DNA from: Psychrobacter glaciei
GTDB taxonomy: Bacteria > Pseudomonadota > Gammaproteobacteria > Pseudomonadales > Moraxellaceae
NCBI RefSeq assembly: GCF_014652895.1
Contig: NZ_BMZR01000001.1
Coordinates: 1-64,000, forward strand
Reading direction: 5' to 3'
DNA: 64,000 nucleotides
Part shown: in pieces, positions 39,664 through 48,707 of the stretch
Numbering within the stretch: position 1 is the stretch's first letter
How the letters are laid out: the number at the start of each line of letters is the position of its first letter
Position numbers and translations under genes: made by a program
Notes under the pieces: generated by a model
The model's input: the letters and a program-made list of their open reading frames with translations, nothing else
Told to the model about the DNA's origin: nothing
Database searches by the model: none

Positions 39664-40218
39664 TTAGTCTGCTTTGTGCCATTCAAATTTCTGGAATGGC
39701 TTGTCGATTGGCGTGTTGGCAAGATGGTTGGTGTAATTGCTCATCACTTTTTGCGCCGCAGCAAGGACTACTTCTAGGATTTGACGTTTGGTAAAGCCAG
39801 CATCCAAGAATGCTTGTACAGCAGCATCATCTACGTTACCGCGACCACGGACTACAGAGAGTGTAAAGTCACGTAGCGCTTCTAATTTCTCAGTCGGTAG
39901 TGTAGTTTCATTGCGCAATGCTTCGGTGATGGCATCATCCACTTTCATGCTTTTGGCGATACCAGTATGTGCAGGTACGCAATAATGACAAGCATGCTCG
40001 ACGTTGATGGTTTGCCAGACAACGGTGACTTCTTCGTCATCGAAACTGCTGTCCAAAAACAACTGATGTAGACGTTGATAGCCTTCAAGCAATCCAGGCG
40101 CTTCAGCCATCACAGCATGCAAGTTTGGAACCATGCCAAATGCTTTGATAGAAACGTCTAGCAAGTCTTTGCTCTCTGCTGGTGCGGTTTCTTTGTCGTG
40201 TAATGTAAATTCGGTCAT
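39664..40218 (-). CDS. Carboxymuconolactone decarboxylase / AhpD-like protein
   Basis: A 184-residue CMD-family protein with the redox-active AhpD motif HACHYCVPAH (Cys77, Cys80, His84), expected to act as a peroxidase or disulfide reductase. Residues ~58-150 form the CMD helical core (VWQTINVEHACHYC, ITEALRN, FTLSVVRGRG). The upstream region carries two TTGAG...CTCAA palindromes, suggesting TetR-type repression. Confidence 0.9.
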   Translation of the reverse strand: MTEFTLHDKETAPAESKDLLDVSIKAFGMVPNLHAVMAEAPGLLEGYQRLHQLFLDSSFDDEEVTVVWQTINVEHACHYCVPAHTGIAKSMKVDDAITEALRNETTLPTEKLEALRDFTLSVVRGRGNVDDAAVQAFLDAGFTKRQILEVVLAAAQKVMSNYTNHLANTPIDKPFQKFEWHKAD

Positions 40219-40325
40219 ACAAAATCCTTAAGATAAATAGTTGTTAGGTCGTTTTTAAAGTGTTGTAGCTTATATTTCTTAGAGTAGATACCTGAAATCA
40301 GATCTCTTAAAAAGGACAAGTCAAT

Positions 40326-40341
40326 TTGAGTGAATACTCAA
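40326..40341. promoter_or_regulatory. Operator-like palindrome 1
   Basis: TTGAGTGAATACTCAA: perfect 6-bp arms around a 4-bp centre, 108 bp before the AhpD-like start. The form resembles TetR-family operators. Confidence 0.55.
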
Positions 40342-40394
40342 TTTAACATGTCAATCTTCTCTAAGTGAATCAACTGCAACCACTATAAACAAAT

Positions 40395-40410
40395 TTGAGT
40401 GATTGCTCAA
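40395..40410. promoter_or_regulatory. Operator-like palindrome 2
   Basis: TTGAGTGATTGCTCAA: the same half-sites (TTGAG/CTCAA) 69 bp from palindrome 1, close to a whole number of helical turns. Confidence 0.55.
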
Positions 40411-40777
40411 CAATGAATTGTGAAGATATATAGCCAATTTGTAACGGCACCAAAAATGTGACTCATAAAAGGATAATGACTATATTGAAGATTTTACCGA
40501 ACACATTTAAAACTTGTTCGATTGTCTACTGACGAATATAGAAAACTGACCAATGTAAAAAAGAGTCATCATCATAAATAAGATGCCCGTTAGCAGCATC
40601 ACTCATGTCTCGACACTCTCTATGATTAAAAACTACCTATGATTAAAAACTACACTGTAATAACTACAAAGTAAAAACAAAACAACTTTTTTGATACGTC
40701 ATAATAAATTTATCGATGCCGTCTTTTGAGGCGTATTTTACCATTCCATTATGTTCATCTGCCAGCGAGAAGCCAGC

Positions 40778-41449
40778 ATGTCTACTTTGACCTTAACAAT
40801 CAATAAACAGGATTATCAGCTCGATAATCTTGACGCCCGTACGACACTGCTCGACGTCTGTCGTCAGCACTTACGAATTACTGGACCTAAAAAAGGCTGT
40901 GACCACGGTCAATGCGGGGCTTGTACGATGCTCATCAATGGACGACGGGTTAATTCTTGTCTGACACTTGCCGTCATGCATGATGGGGATGACATCACAA
41001 CGATTGAAGGCATCGGGATGCCGGATTCGTTATCAGAATTGCAACAAGCCTTTAAAGACAACGACGCATTTCAGTGCGGATATTGCACCCCAGGTCAGAT
41101 TTGCTCAGCGACCGCATTGATAGAGGAGATCAAACAAAATTGGCCAAGCCATGTCAGCACAGACCTGCAACATCCTGATGGTCTCCTTATACAAGAAATT
41201 GCTGAGCGCATGAGTGGTAATATCTGTCGCTGCTCAGCTTATCCCAATATTATCAAAGCCATTTCACAAGTGCTTGAGAGTCAGGTATCAGAATCTAGTA
41301 TTCAAACAACAGACAACGCAGTGCAAAATTCGAGCGTGACAGGTATCTGGTCACCGCCGCCTAGTGAGGCGCAACTCGGCAAAGTCTCAGCAAATAATAA
41401 GACGGTAAATAATAAAACAGCAACTGCTACGACAGGAGGCCGCTCATGA
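40778..41449 (+). CDS. Aldehyde oxidoreductase, 2Fe-2S subunit (PaoA type)
   Basis: The small iron-sulfur subunit of a xanthine dehydrogenase-family molybdenum hydroxylase, closest in layout to E. coli PaoA. 223 residues. Plant-type cluster: Cys41, Cys46, Cys49, Cys61; second cluster: Cys100, Cys103, Cys150, Cys152 (CGYCTPGQ, GNICRCSAY). The ATG at 40778 gives the standard start. Unlike E. coli PaoA, no Tat signal peptide is seen, so the enzyme should be cytosolic. A ~50-residue Ser/Asn/Thr-rich tail follows the domain. Its TGA overlaps the ATG of the FAD subunit gene. Confidence 0.93.
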   Translation: MSTLTLTINKQDYQLDNLDARTTLLDVCRQHLRITGPKKGCDHGQCGACTMLINGRRVNSCLTLAVMHDGDDITTIEGIGMPDSLSELQQAFKDNDAFQCGYCTPGQICSATALIEEIKQNWPSHVSTDLQHPDGLLIQEIAERMSGNICRCSAYPNIIKAISQVLESQVSESSIQTTDNAVQNSSVTGIWSPPPSEAQLGKVSANNKTVNNKTATATTGGRS

Positions 41450-42438
41450 GACGTTTTGAATACAGCCGTGCTGATGCACCAGAGCAAGCCGCGATATCTG
41501 CTAGTAGCAAAGATGCTTCCTTCATCGCAGGTGGTACCAACTTATTAGATTTGATGAAACTAGAGATTGAGACGCCAATCAAATTGGTCGACATTACTCG
41601 TTTAGAGTTAGAAAAGGTCGAAACCACTGCCGATGGTGGTTTGCGTATCGGCACGCTTGTGACCAATAGCGATTTGGCAGCGCATCCTGACGTTATTGCA
41701 AATTACCCAGTATTGTCCCGAGCGATTTTGGCAGGAGCGACAGGTCAGCTACGTAACAAAGCGACCACTGGCGGCAATTTCTTACAGCGTACTCGTTGCT
41801 ATTATTTCTATCAAACAGACAGTGCCTGCAATAAGCGCGAACCGGGGACTGGTTGTCCTGCTGTCAATGGTGAAAACCGTACGCTGGCTATTTTAGGCAC
41901 GAGCGATGCCTGTATTGCTCAGCACCCCTCTGATATGGCAGTGGCCATGCGCTTGCTGGATGCCACTATCGAAACAGTTAAGGCGGATGGCTCGACTCGT
42001 GCTATCGATGTAAAAGATTTTTATTGCTTGCCAAAAGACACGCCGCATATCGAAAACGTGTTGGAAGCAGGCGAGTTAATCACTCATGTTGTATTACCTG
42101 CACCTGTCAAGGGCATGCATACTTATGACAAAGTACGAGATCGCGCTTCCTATGCCTTTGCGCTGGTATCTTGTGCCGCAGTAATAGATGCTGACGAAAA
42201 CGGTAGTTTGAAAACGGTACGATTGGCGTTTGGCGGTATCGGGACTGAGCCATGGCGTAACGAAGAAGTTGAGGCATTATTAATGGACACCGATGGCAAT
42301 AGTGACGTTATTAAGCAGGCTGCCGATCTGTTATTGCATGATGCCAAAGGTAATGGTCAAAACGACTTTAAGATACCGTTGACGCGTCGCCTACTAAAAC
42401 AAGTCATTCAGCGCGCACTAGCGGGCAAGGGAGCATAA
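41446..42438 (+). CDS. Aldehyde oxidoreductase, FAD subunit (PaoB type)
   Basis: The FAD-binding subunit of the molybdenum enzyme. 330 residues, with FAD-contact loops IAGGTNLLDLMK and GATGQLRNKATTGGNFLQ. The insertion RCYYF...CNKREPGTGC...C matches the Cys set that binds an extra 4Fe-4S cluster in PaoB, so this belongs to the PaoABC branch and not to ordinary xanthine dehydrogenases. Overlaps the upstream stop (ATGA) and lies 2 bp before the Mo-subunit gene. Confidence 0.93.
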   Translation: MRRFEYSRADAPEQAAISASSKDASFIAGGTNLLDLMKLEIETPIKLVDITRLELEKVETTADGGLRIGTLVTNSDLAAHPDVIANYPVLSRAILAGATGQLRNKATTGGNFLQRTRCYYFYQTDSACNKREPGTGCPAVNGENRTLAILGTSDACIAQHPSDMAVAMRLLDATIETVKADGSTRAIDVKDFYCLPKDTPHIENVLEAGELITHVVLPAPVKGMHTYDKVRDRASYAFALVSCAAVIDADENGSLKTVRLAFGGIGTEPWRNEEVEALLMDTDGNSDVIKQAADLLLHDAKGNGQNDFKIPLTRRLLKQVIQRALAGKGA

Positions 42439-42440
42439 TC

Positions 42441-44879
42441 ATGTCATTATTTGAATCAATTACTCAGTCAGAACCGACCAAAAAAATGACCATGGATGAG
42501 CCTGTCGAGTCTCTGTTTAGCAAAACGGCGAGCAAACTGGTCGGTAAGCCAATCAACCGTGTTGATGGCTCGTTAAAGGTTAGCGGTCAAGCGCATTATA
42601 GTGCCGAAATCCACTTAGATAATAAAGCCTACGGTGTTTTGGTCGGTGCGACCATTGCCAAAGGTCAAGTCGAGAACATTGATAGCAGTTCTTTAGACGG
42701 CATTCCTAATATTATCAAGGTTGTCACAGACCCTAAGCATTTCTTGCGTAATTCTCAGCAAGGCGGGTTAAAAAAGGCACCAAAGCAGGGAGCAACTGAG
42801 ATTTTTTATCATGGTCAACCTATCGCTGTGGTCATCGCTGAAACTTTTGAAGCGGCAACAGAAGGGGCGAAGGCGCTTAAAGTTATTTATAAAGATGAGA
42901 CTGACCAAGCGGCATTGAATTTTACTAAAGAGCTGTCTAACGCCCATGCAGTCGATGAAAAAAAAGGCTCTGATAAAAATTATGTTCAAGGCGACCCAGA
43001 GCAAGGTTTAGCTGATGCAGAGGTGACGCTCGATCGCTTTTACCATACGCCGAGTCAAAACAGTTCTGCGATGGAGCCACATGTGACATTGGCGCATTGG
43101 GAGGAAGACAAGCTAATTCTCTATACTGCCAATCAAATGCTTGCGTCTTGCAAGCAGCAAGTCATGGACGCCTTAAACTTAAACAAAGACCAAGTTCAGT
43201 TAATCGCGCACTATGTCGGTGGTGGGTTTGGTAGCAAGCTAGGTATCGCCCCTGAATCTATTGCCGCTGCGATCGCTTCAAAAGAGCTTGGTCGTCCAAT
43301 ATTGATTACCATGACCCGTCCACAAGTCATGGAAGCGACAGTCAGACGCTCAAACACTCGTCAGCGCATTGCGATTGGCTGTGACAAGGACGGCGTTATT
43401 GACACATTGATTCACGATACCGTTTCTAGCAATTTGCCTGGAGAGGCATTCTTTGAGCCGACTGCTTTATCTACTCATTACTTGTACCGCGGTAAAAACC
43501 GCCGTGTAAACTATGAAATGGTAGACATGAACCAAGTGCTATCAGGCTCGATGCGTGCGCCTGGTGAGGCGGTTGGAATGATTGCCGTTGAATGTGCGAT
43601 GGATGAGTTGGCTTCACAATTAGACATTGATCCTATCGAGCTGCGTCGCCGCAATGAACCCGAAAAAGACCCTAGTAAAGACATTCCGTTTTCGTCACGG
43701 CAGCTGATTGCTTGTATGGAGCAAGGTGCAGAGCAGTTCGGCTGGAGTCAGCGCAACGCCAAGCCTGCCAGTCAATTAGAAGGTGACTGGTGGATAGGAA
43801 CGGGCATGGCAGCTGCGGCACGTGGGAATCAATTACAGCCTTCTGAAGCGCGCGCAACCCTGCAAATCGATAAGTCAAAAGCGCTCGGTGTCAAAGCAGT
43901 TATCGAGACAGACATGACCGATATTGGTACAGGGTCTTATACTGTGTTCTCTCAAGTAGCCGCAGATTTACTAGGACTACCCATTGACCATATTGAGATG
44001 AAACTGGGCGATAGTGCATTTCCGCCCGCAGCAGGTTCAGGTGGCAGTTGGGGAGCGGCGAGTGCAGGTAGTGGCGTCTACCTCGCTTGTGAACAACTGC
44101 GTGAGATGATAGCAGAAAAAGTGGGTCTATACCCTGATACGATTCAGCTAGATAACGGTCAAATTAAGCAAGTAGGCAAACACGATCTAACTGCTATAGA
44201 GGCAGCCAAAGAGAGTAGCCAAGCGTTCGCTGATAGCACTATTGATAAAATATCTGAAACGACCGGAGTTTCATTTTCAGAGAATGTATTAGAAGAACAG
44301 TCAGAATCAGAAAAATATGATTTTGACAATACAGAATCATATGCGCTTGCTGACGTGGTCGCGGGCTATGATGAGCAAAAAATCAGTGCCAAAGGCCAAA
44401 TAAAGCCAGGTAAAAATGGTAAGAAGTATCGTCAATCCTCTTTTGGCGCGAACTTCGCTGAAGTAGCCGTTCATAAAGTCACGGGCGAGATTCGAGTGAA
44501 ACGTATGACGGGCGCATTTGCCGCAGGTCGTATCCTTAATCACAAAACAGCGACTTCGCAATGCTATGGTGGCATGGTGTTTGGTATTGGTTCAGCATTG
44601 ATGGAAGAGGTCATCCACGATAAACGTGATGGTCGTCTGTGTAATCATGACCTTGCTGAGTACCACGTCCCCGTCAATGCAGATGTACCGCAGTTGGATG
44701 TGATATTGGTAGAAGAAGATGATCCTTATACCAACCCAATGCATATAAAAGGTATCGGTGAGACCGCGATTGCTGGCGCTGCTGCCGCGATTGCTAACGC
44801 TGTCTATAATGCCGTTGGCGTACGTGTATATGATTTTCCGATTACCCTCGATAAGCTGCTTTATGAGATGCCAGAGTAA
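42441..44879 (+). CDS. Aldehyde oxidoreductase, molybdenum-binding subunit (PaoC type)
   Basis: The large catalytic subunit binding molybdenum cytosine dinucleotide. 812 residues; hallmark segments are VGKPINRVDGSLKVSGQAHY at the N terminus, HYVGGGFGSK, MRAPGEAVGMIAVE, and the C-terminal KGIGETAIAGAAAAIANA containing the catalytic Glu. An acidic Ser/Glu-rich insertion (~600-635) is not typical of E. coli PaoC. Substrates are probably aldehydes, by family. A terminator hairpin follows 26 bp after the stop, before the maturation genes. Confidence 0.94.
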   Translation: MSLFESITQSEPTKKMTMDEPVESLFSKTASKLVGKPINRVDGSLKVSGQAHYSAEIHLDNKAYGVLVGATIAKGQVENIDSSSLDGIPNIIKVVTDPKHFLRNSQQGGLKKAPKQGATEIFYHGQPIAVVIAETFEAATEGAKALKVIYKDETDQAALNFTKELSNAHAVDEKKGSDKNYVQGDPEQGLADAEVTLDRFYHTPSQNSSAMEPHVTLAHWEEDKLILYTANQMLASCKQQVMDALNLNKDQVQLIAHYVGGGFGSKLGIAPESIAAAIASKELGRPILITMTRPQVMEATVRRSNTRQRIAIGCDKDGVIDTLIHDTVSSNLPGEAFFEPTALSTHYLYRGKNRRVNYEMVDMNQVLSGSMRAPGEAVGMIAVECAMDELASQLDIDPIELRRRNEPEKDPSKDIPFSSRQLIACMEQGAEQFGWSQRNAKPASQLEGDWWIGTGMAAAARGNQLQPSEARATLQIDKSKALGVKAVIETDMTDIGTGSYTVFSQVAADLLGLPIDHIEMKLGDSAFPPAAGSGGSWGAASAGSGVYLACEQLREMIAEKVGLYPDTIQLDNGQIKQVGKHDLTAIEAAKESSQAFADSTIDKISETTGVSFSENVLEEQSESEKYDFDNTESYALADVVAGYDEQKISAKGQIKPGKNGKKYRQSSFGANFAEVAVHKVTGEIRVKRMTGAFAAGRILNHKTATSQCYGGMVFGIGSALMEEVIHDKRDGRLCNHDLAEYHVPVNADVPQLDVILVEEDDPYTNPMHIKGIGETAIAGAAAAIANAVYNAVGVRVYDFPITLDKLLYEMPE

Positions 44880-44904
44880 TTTTTTAAGCCATATGTACGA
44901 CAGG

Positions 44905-44928
44905 AACCCGCTTAATGAGCGGGTTTTT
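44905..44928 (+). terminator. Terminator after the Mo-subunit gene
   Basis: AACCCGCT / AGCGGGTT stem with a 5-nt loop and five T. It separates the three structural genes from xdhC and mocA. Confidence 0.8.
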
Positions 44929-44991
44929 ATAACTCAATCAGCAGTATCATTTCGTCATTATCAAAAAAATAAATATCAAATAAGAGGCGTT

Positions 44992-46299
44992 ATGAATCAG
45001 GTCGCTGACATTCTTGAGCTGGCAAGTACGGCTAAGCAGCAAGGCGTTGATGCTGTATTGGCAACGGTCGTACGCACCGAGGGCTCAGCGTATCGTCGTG
45101 CTGGCGCGATGATGCTCATCTGTGAGGGTGGTCGCTCGGTTGGGATGATCAGTGGAGGCTGTCTAGAGCCGCACATTATCAAACGTGCCTTTTGGCTTAC
45201 TCGTGATGGTGCCAATGTGCAGGTTTATCAAACGGGTGATGATATTGAATATGCTGACAATGGCCAAGCGCAAGTAGGCGTTAAGGAAACTAAGTCTGAT
45301 ATATATAATGAGTCAGATAGTGATTTAGATGATGCGAACTTTGATGAGTTAAATTTTGGCTTGGGCTGTAATGGACGAGTGCATGTACTATTTGAGCGAT
45401 TAGCAACGGCTGAGCCACTGTTAGAGACAATTCGTCAAGTTCGACGTACTCAGCAGCCGATCACAGTGGCGACTTTAATACGCGCTAACGATGGACAGTT
45501 TCGAGATTCTATATCGCAAAACAGTGATAACTTGCAAGTTGGCATGCGTATTAATTTAGATGAATATCACAGTTTGGGAAGTATTCCAGAACAAGGGAAA
45601 ATAAACCCTTCAAATATACTTGCTAATACCGTAGAAGAATTAGCACAATATAAGCTGTCTGATAAGACCACTGAATATGTGACTATAGAGAATGATGAAG
45701 TAACAACAGAGTGGCTCGTGCAACGCCTGCAACCACAATTGCGCTTACTGATTTGCGGGGCGGGTAATGATGTGATGCCGCTGGTGACCATGGCCAAGCT
45801 ACAAGATTGGCATGTGACAGTTATAGATAGTCGCGCGCAATATGCGACGCGCATGCGGTTTCCTCAAGCGGATGCGGTGATGTCGCTATCTTTAGATGAC
45901 AGTGAGACTTTGCTTCAGCTGAGCCATAACGCCGCAGTCGCTCTAATGTCACACAGTTTGAGTCAAGATCGTGCTCGTCTCGCGATACTGTTAGAGCATC
46001 CAGACAATTATAAATACTTAGGACAGTTGGGGCCGCGCTACCGGACCGAACGTTTAATCAATGAAATTAGCATAAATATCAGCAATCCTACTATTTTAGA
46101 GGCTGGTATCCATAAATTGCATTATCCGATTGGCTATAAGTTAGGAGGCGACGGCCCTGAGGCACTCGCGCTCGGTATCATGGCAGAGATAAATACGGTC
46201 ATGCACGGGCAAAGCAAACCAGTAGAATTTTCACACAATCACTGTTCAGATATAGCAGAGACGAGTAGTGATTCTGATATTGTGCCGAGTGTTGTATGA
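44992..46299 (+). CDS. XdhC/PaoD-type molybdenum cofactor insertion protein
   Basis: A chaperone of the XdhC/CoxI family that binds the matured Mo cofactor and delivers it to the hydroxylase. From the ATG at 44992 (ribosome site AGAGG) it has 435 residues. N-terminal XdhC domain: VVRTEGSAYRRAGAMMLIC, GMISGGCLEPHI, LGCNGRVHVLFE; C-terminal Rossmann domain: LRLLICGAGNDVMPLV and GPRYRTERLI. A ~30-residue acidic insertion precedes the LGCNG motif. The frame is open further upstream, into the Mo-subunit gene, but the terminator lies between and 44992 is the only well-supported start. Overlaps mocA by ATGA. Confidence 0.9.
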   Translation: MNQVADILELASTAKQQGVDAVLATVVRTEGSAYRRAGAMMLICEGGRSVGMISGGCLEPHIIKRAFWLTRDGANVQVYQTGDDIEYADNGQAQVGVKETKSDIYNESDSDLDDANFDELNFGLGCNGRVHVLFERLATAEPLLETIRQVRRTQQPITVATLIRANDGQFRDSISQNSDNLQVGMRINLDEYHSLGSIPEQGKINPSNILANTVEELAQYKLSDKTTEYVTIENDEVTTEWLVQRLQPQLRLLICGAGNDVMPLVTMAKLQDWHVTVIDSRAQYATRMRFPQADAVMSLSLDDSETLLQLSHNAAVALMSHSLSQDRARLAILLEHPDNYKYLGQLGPRYRTERLINEISINISNPTILEAGIHKLHYPIGYKLGGDGPEALALGIMAEINTVMHGQSKPVEFSHNHCSDIAETSSDSDIVPSVV

Positions 46300-47000
46300 G
46301 CAAGAATGATTTTAAAAAAGAGAATGTAAGACAGTGCCAAAATCACGCGGTCATCATCTTGGCAAGTGGCATCAGTCAGCGTCTCGGTCAACCAAAACAG
46401 ATGCTTTTTAAGGATGGCGAGCCGTTAATTGCCTGCATGACTCGACTGGCACTGAGCACCAATCCGCAAGCTATCGTTGTCGTTATTCCTGATAATCGTC
46501 GTTTGATTGCCAGTGCGATTACGGATTTAGCTGATCAACACCCATCGGTTCAAATAGTGGTGAATCCACAACCTGACACAGGTATGGCGCATAGTTTAAG
46601 TTTGGGTATTGAAACCATCGCTAGTTTTGAAAATCCGTCAATCAATCGAGTGCTCATCATGGGAGTGGATCAAGTTTTACTAGATGAGTTGCATTTGACG
46701 GCTTTGCTCGCTGGCAAGCAGGCTGTGGTTGCGAGTAACTATCACCATTGGCAACCTTTAGAAAAACACCAAAATCTGCATGAGGGTGCATCTGATATCA
46801 TAGGTCTACCTTTAGTAATTAACTATAAATTGCTTAGACAGTGGCAGTCAGCATTGATAGGCGATAAAGGGCTTCGTAACCTAATCAGAGGATTGCCCAC
46901 TGATCAAATAGGGAGGGTCGATAATGATCAACTTAGCTATGACATTGATACGCCTGAGCAGCTAGCATATGCAAAACAGCAAGGCTGGCTTGATGACTAG
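46296..47000 (+). CDS. mocA: Molybdenum cofactor cytidylyltransferase, MocA type
   Basis: A 234-residue nucleotidyltransferase that makes molybdopterin cytosine dinucleotide for enzymes of this class. The NTP-transferase motif ILASGISQRLGQPKQML is at ~20-36 (LASG replaces the usual LAAG), followed by NPQPDTGMAHSLSLGI and VLIMGVDQVLL. The start overlaps the xdhC stop. Position beside a Mo hydroxylase and XdhC supports MocA over the guanylyltransferase MobA. Confidence 0.88.
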   Translation: MSKNDFKKENVRQCQNHAVIILASGISQRLGQPKQMLFKDGEPLIACMTRLALSTNPQAIVVVIPDNRRLIASAITDLADQHPSVQIVVNPQPDTGMAHSLSLGIETIASFENPSINRVLIMGVDQVLLDELHLTALLAGKQAVVASNYHHWQPLEKHQNLHEGASDIIGLPLVINYKLLRQWQSALIGDKGLRNLIRGLPTDQIGRVDNDQLSYDIDTPEQLAYAKQQGWLDD

Positions 47001-47056
47001 CTTTACGAATATAATTTATTTTAAACCATGAGACGCGAGAGAATAAAATTATAAAT

Positions 47057-47611
47057 ATGATAGAAACTGAACGCCTCTACCTTAGACAGTGGCAAGCAAG
47101 CGACTTTGCGATATTCGCTGAAATGAACGCTGATCCAGAAGTAATGCAATACTTTCCTAAGTTGTTAACCCCTAAAGTAAGTGATGTCATTGCCAATAAG
47201 TGCCAGCAGCTTATTGCAGATAATGGCTGGGGGCTTTGGGCAGTTAGCCTAAAAGGTGATAAAGAAAATAGCGGTGGCTTTATCGGGTTTGTTGGATTAA
47301 ACGATACGCATGCTGATATGTCCTTTGCTCCTGCGGTTGAGATTGCATGGCGTTTGAGCAAAGAACATTGGGGACAAGGGTATGCTACTGAAGCAGCTCG
47401 TGCGTCTTTGAATTTTGCCTTTACTGAGCTGGGGCTTGAGGAAGTGGTTTCATTTACGGCGGTCATTAATAAGCGCTCGCAACTGATCATGCAGCGCATT
47501 GGTATGACGGATACGCAAGACAATTTTTATCATCCTGCGCTCAAATCAACTCATCCGCTTGCTGAGCATGTGTTGTACAAGATATCTCGTCAGCAGTGGC
47601 AAAATATATAG
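47057..47611 (+). CDS. GNAT family N-acetyltransferase (RimJ/RimL-like)
   Basis: A 184-residue acetyltransferase. Opens with ETERLYLRQWQASDF, has the acetyl-CoA loop EHWGQGYATEAARASLNFAF and the C-terminal TAVINKRSQLIMQRIGM. This subgroup resembles ribosomal-protein acetyltransferases but acts on varied amines; the substrate is unknown. It follows mocA by 56 bp but is probably unrelated to it. Confidence 0.88.
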   Translation: MIETERLYLRQWQASDFAIFAEMNADPEVMQYFPKLLTPKVSDVIANKCQQLIADNGWGLWAVSLKGDKENSGGFIGFVGLNDTHADMSFAPAVEIAWRLSKEHWGQGYATEAARASLNFAFTELGLEEVVSFTAVINKRSQLIMQRIGMTDTQDNFYHPALKSTHPLAEHVLYKISRQQWQNI

Positions 47612-47641
47612 AAAACTTACTGTAAAAGGGCTCTGTATTGT

Positions 47642-48322
47642 TTATTCGTTTTGACCAGTCTCAACCCGCGAAAATGTCAAGATATGCCCCTTAAAAGGTA
47701 AATCCAGATAAGTGGTATTCTCAGGCTTGACGTGTTGACTACTAAAGCCAAACTCAGCCATCTTATTAGTCAGTTTATTTTTGCGACCGCGACCAGGATC
47801 GACCACGATGACCTCGCAGGTTGGCATAGCATGACGGTCAATGAACTCAGCCAGTATATCGATGTGCTGATCTTCATAAAGCAAGTCGCTGCCGATAATC
47901 ATATCAAACTTGCCCAGATGGCTATTGTCTTCTGCCCAGTCTAAACGCTCAAAATTGATCTCTTTGTTATTATTCAGCGTGGTATTTCTATCAAGGAAAT
48001 ACTCAACCGTTGGATGATAGTCAGTCGCTGTGATGTCAGCATGTCTGTGATTGAGTAGTAGACTAGAGAGCGCCATACCGCAGCCAACTTCTAAAATACG
48101 TTTGCCTGCGATATCGTAATCGAGCATGTGATTGGCCAGTACCAAGCTTGACGGCCATATCACCCCAAACATCGGCCAAGAAGCCGAGCAAATGCCCAAA
48201 TTCAACGCTTCATCGTCAGGGTCACTAAATTGTTGGTTGTCACGCAGGGTGCAAATATGGATATCGGTGTTGCCAATTTCAATCGTTTGATAACGCACGC
48301 GCACAGTGGTCAGCGAAGTCAT
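47642..48322 (-). CDS. Class I SAM-dependent methyltransferase
   Basis: A 226-residue methyltransferase of the lysine/nicotinamide-methyltransferase-like group (METTL21/ETFKMT type). SAM motif I is ILEVGCGMALSSLLL; a DYHPTVEYFLDRN motif II and GSDLLYEDQHID follow (the DLLY is the catalytic-type D-x-x-Y). This group usually methylates protein Lys residues. The ATG at 48322 (MTSLTTVRV) is preferred over the TTG/ATG codons further up. Confidence 0.85.
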   Translation of the reverse strand: MTSLTTVRVRYQTIEIGNTDIHICTLRDNQQFSDPDDEALNLGICSASWPMFGVIWPSSLVLANHMLDYDIAGKRILEVGCGMALSSLLLNHRHADITATDYHPTVEYFLDRNTTLNNNKEINFERLDWAEDNSHLGKFDMIIGSDLLYEDQHIDILAEFIDRHAMPTCEVIVVDPGRGRKNKLTNKMAEFGFSSQHVKPENTTYLDLPFKGHILTFSRVETGQNE

Positions 48323-48352
48323 AAACTGTCCTAAAAATAAGCAAGAATGCAA

Positions 48353-48707
48353 AGTTTGGCAGAGGTTGCCACTTTCAGTAAGGTAGGACGTTGGACGAGG
48401 TGATTTAAATCTTGGAGGCTTTATATTTTGTAGAAGCTAGGGTTTTATGGAAACTTAAACAGCGGTAAGAAAACATCTTACATGCATGAGAGGAGTATGA
48501 CCTAAACGTTGACAAGTTGTTGTTAATTCTGAGGGTATTCTTATTACTGTGTGACATTGACTAGAATTAGAAAGCCGTAGAAAAATGAATGGCATGAGAA
48601 GAGTTGGTGTAAGAGACGGCAGTGCGCTTAATTTTATATAAGCGCACTGAGTATTATTCTAGTGTGAAATATTGATGTTGAGCAGTATATCAATTGGTTC
48701 AACTGAA
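48353..48707. other. Intergenic gap with a hairpin
   Basis: About 385 bp between minus-strand genes. It contains an 11-bp perfect hairpin at 48620-48649 (CAGTGCGCTTA / TAAGCGCACTG) that lies 58 bp after the 48708 gene's stop. It may end transcription of that cluster, although the U tract is weak. Nothing else seen. Confidence 0.4.

Larger units (their letters stand above)
40219..40777. other. Divergent intergenic region AhpD-like / aldehyde oxidoreductase
   Basis: 559 bp, AT-rich, between divergent genes. It holds the two operator-like palindromes annotated separately and presumably both promoters. I see nothing else. Confidence 0.5.

Noticed and set aside
44758..44991. N-terminal extension of the xdhC frame from 44758
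   Set aside because: It overlaps the Mo-subunit gene and the terminator; the ATG at 44992 has a good ribosome site and begins the conserved domain.
48620..48649. Strong 11-bp hairpin as a confident terminator or RNA gene
   Set aside because: The stem is perfect but lacks a proper T tract on either strand, so I only mention it in the intergenic entry.
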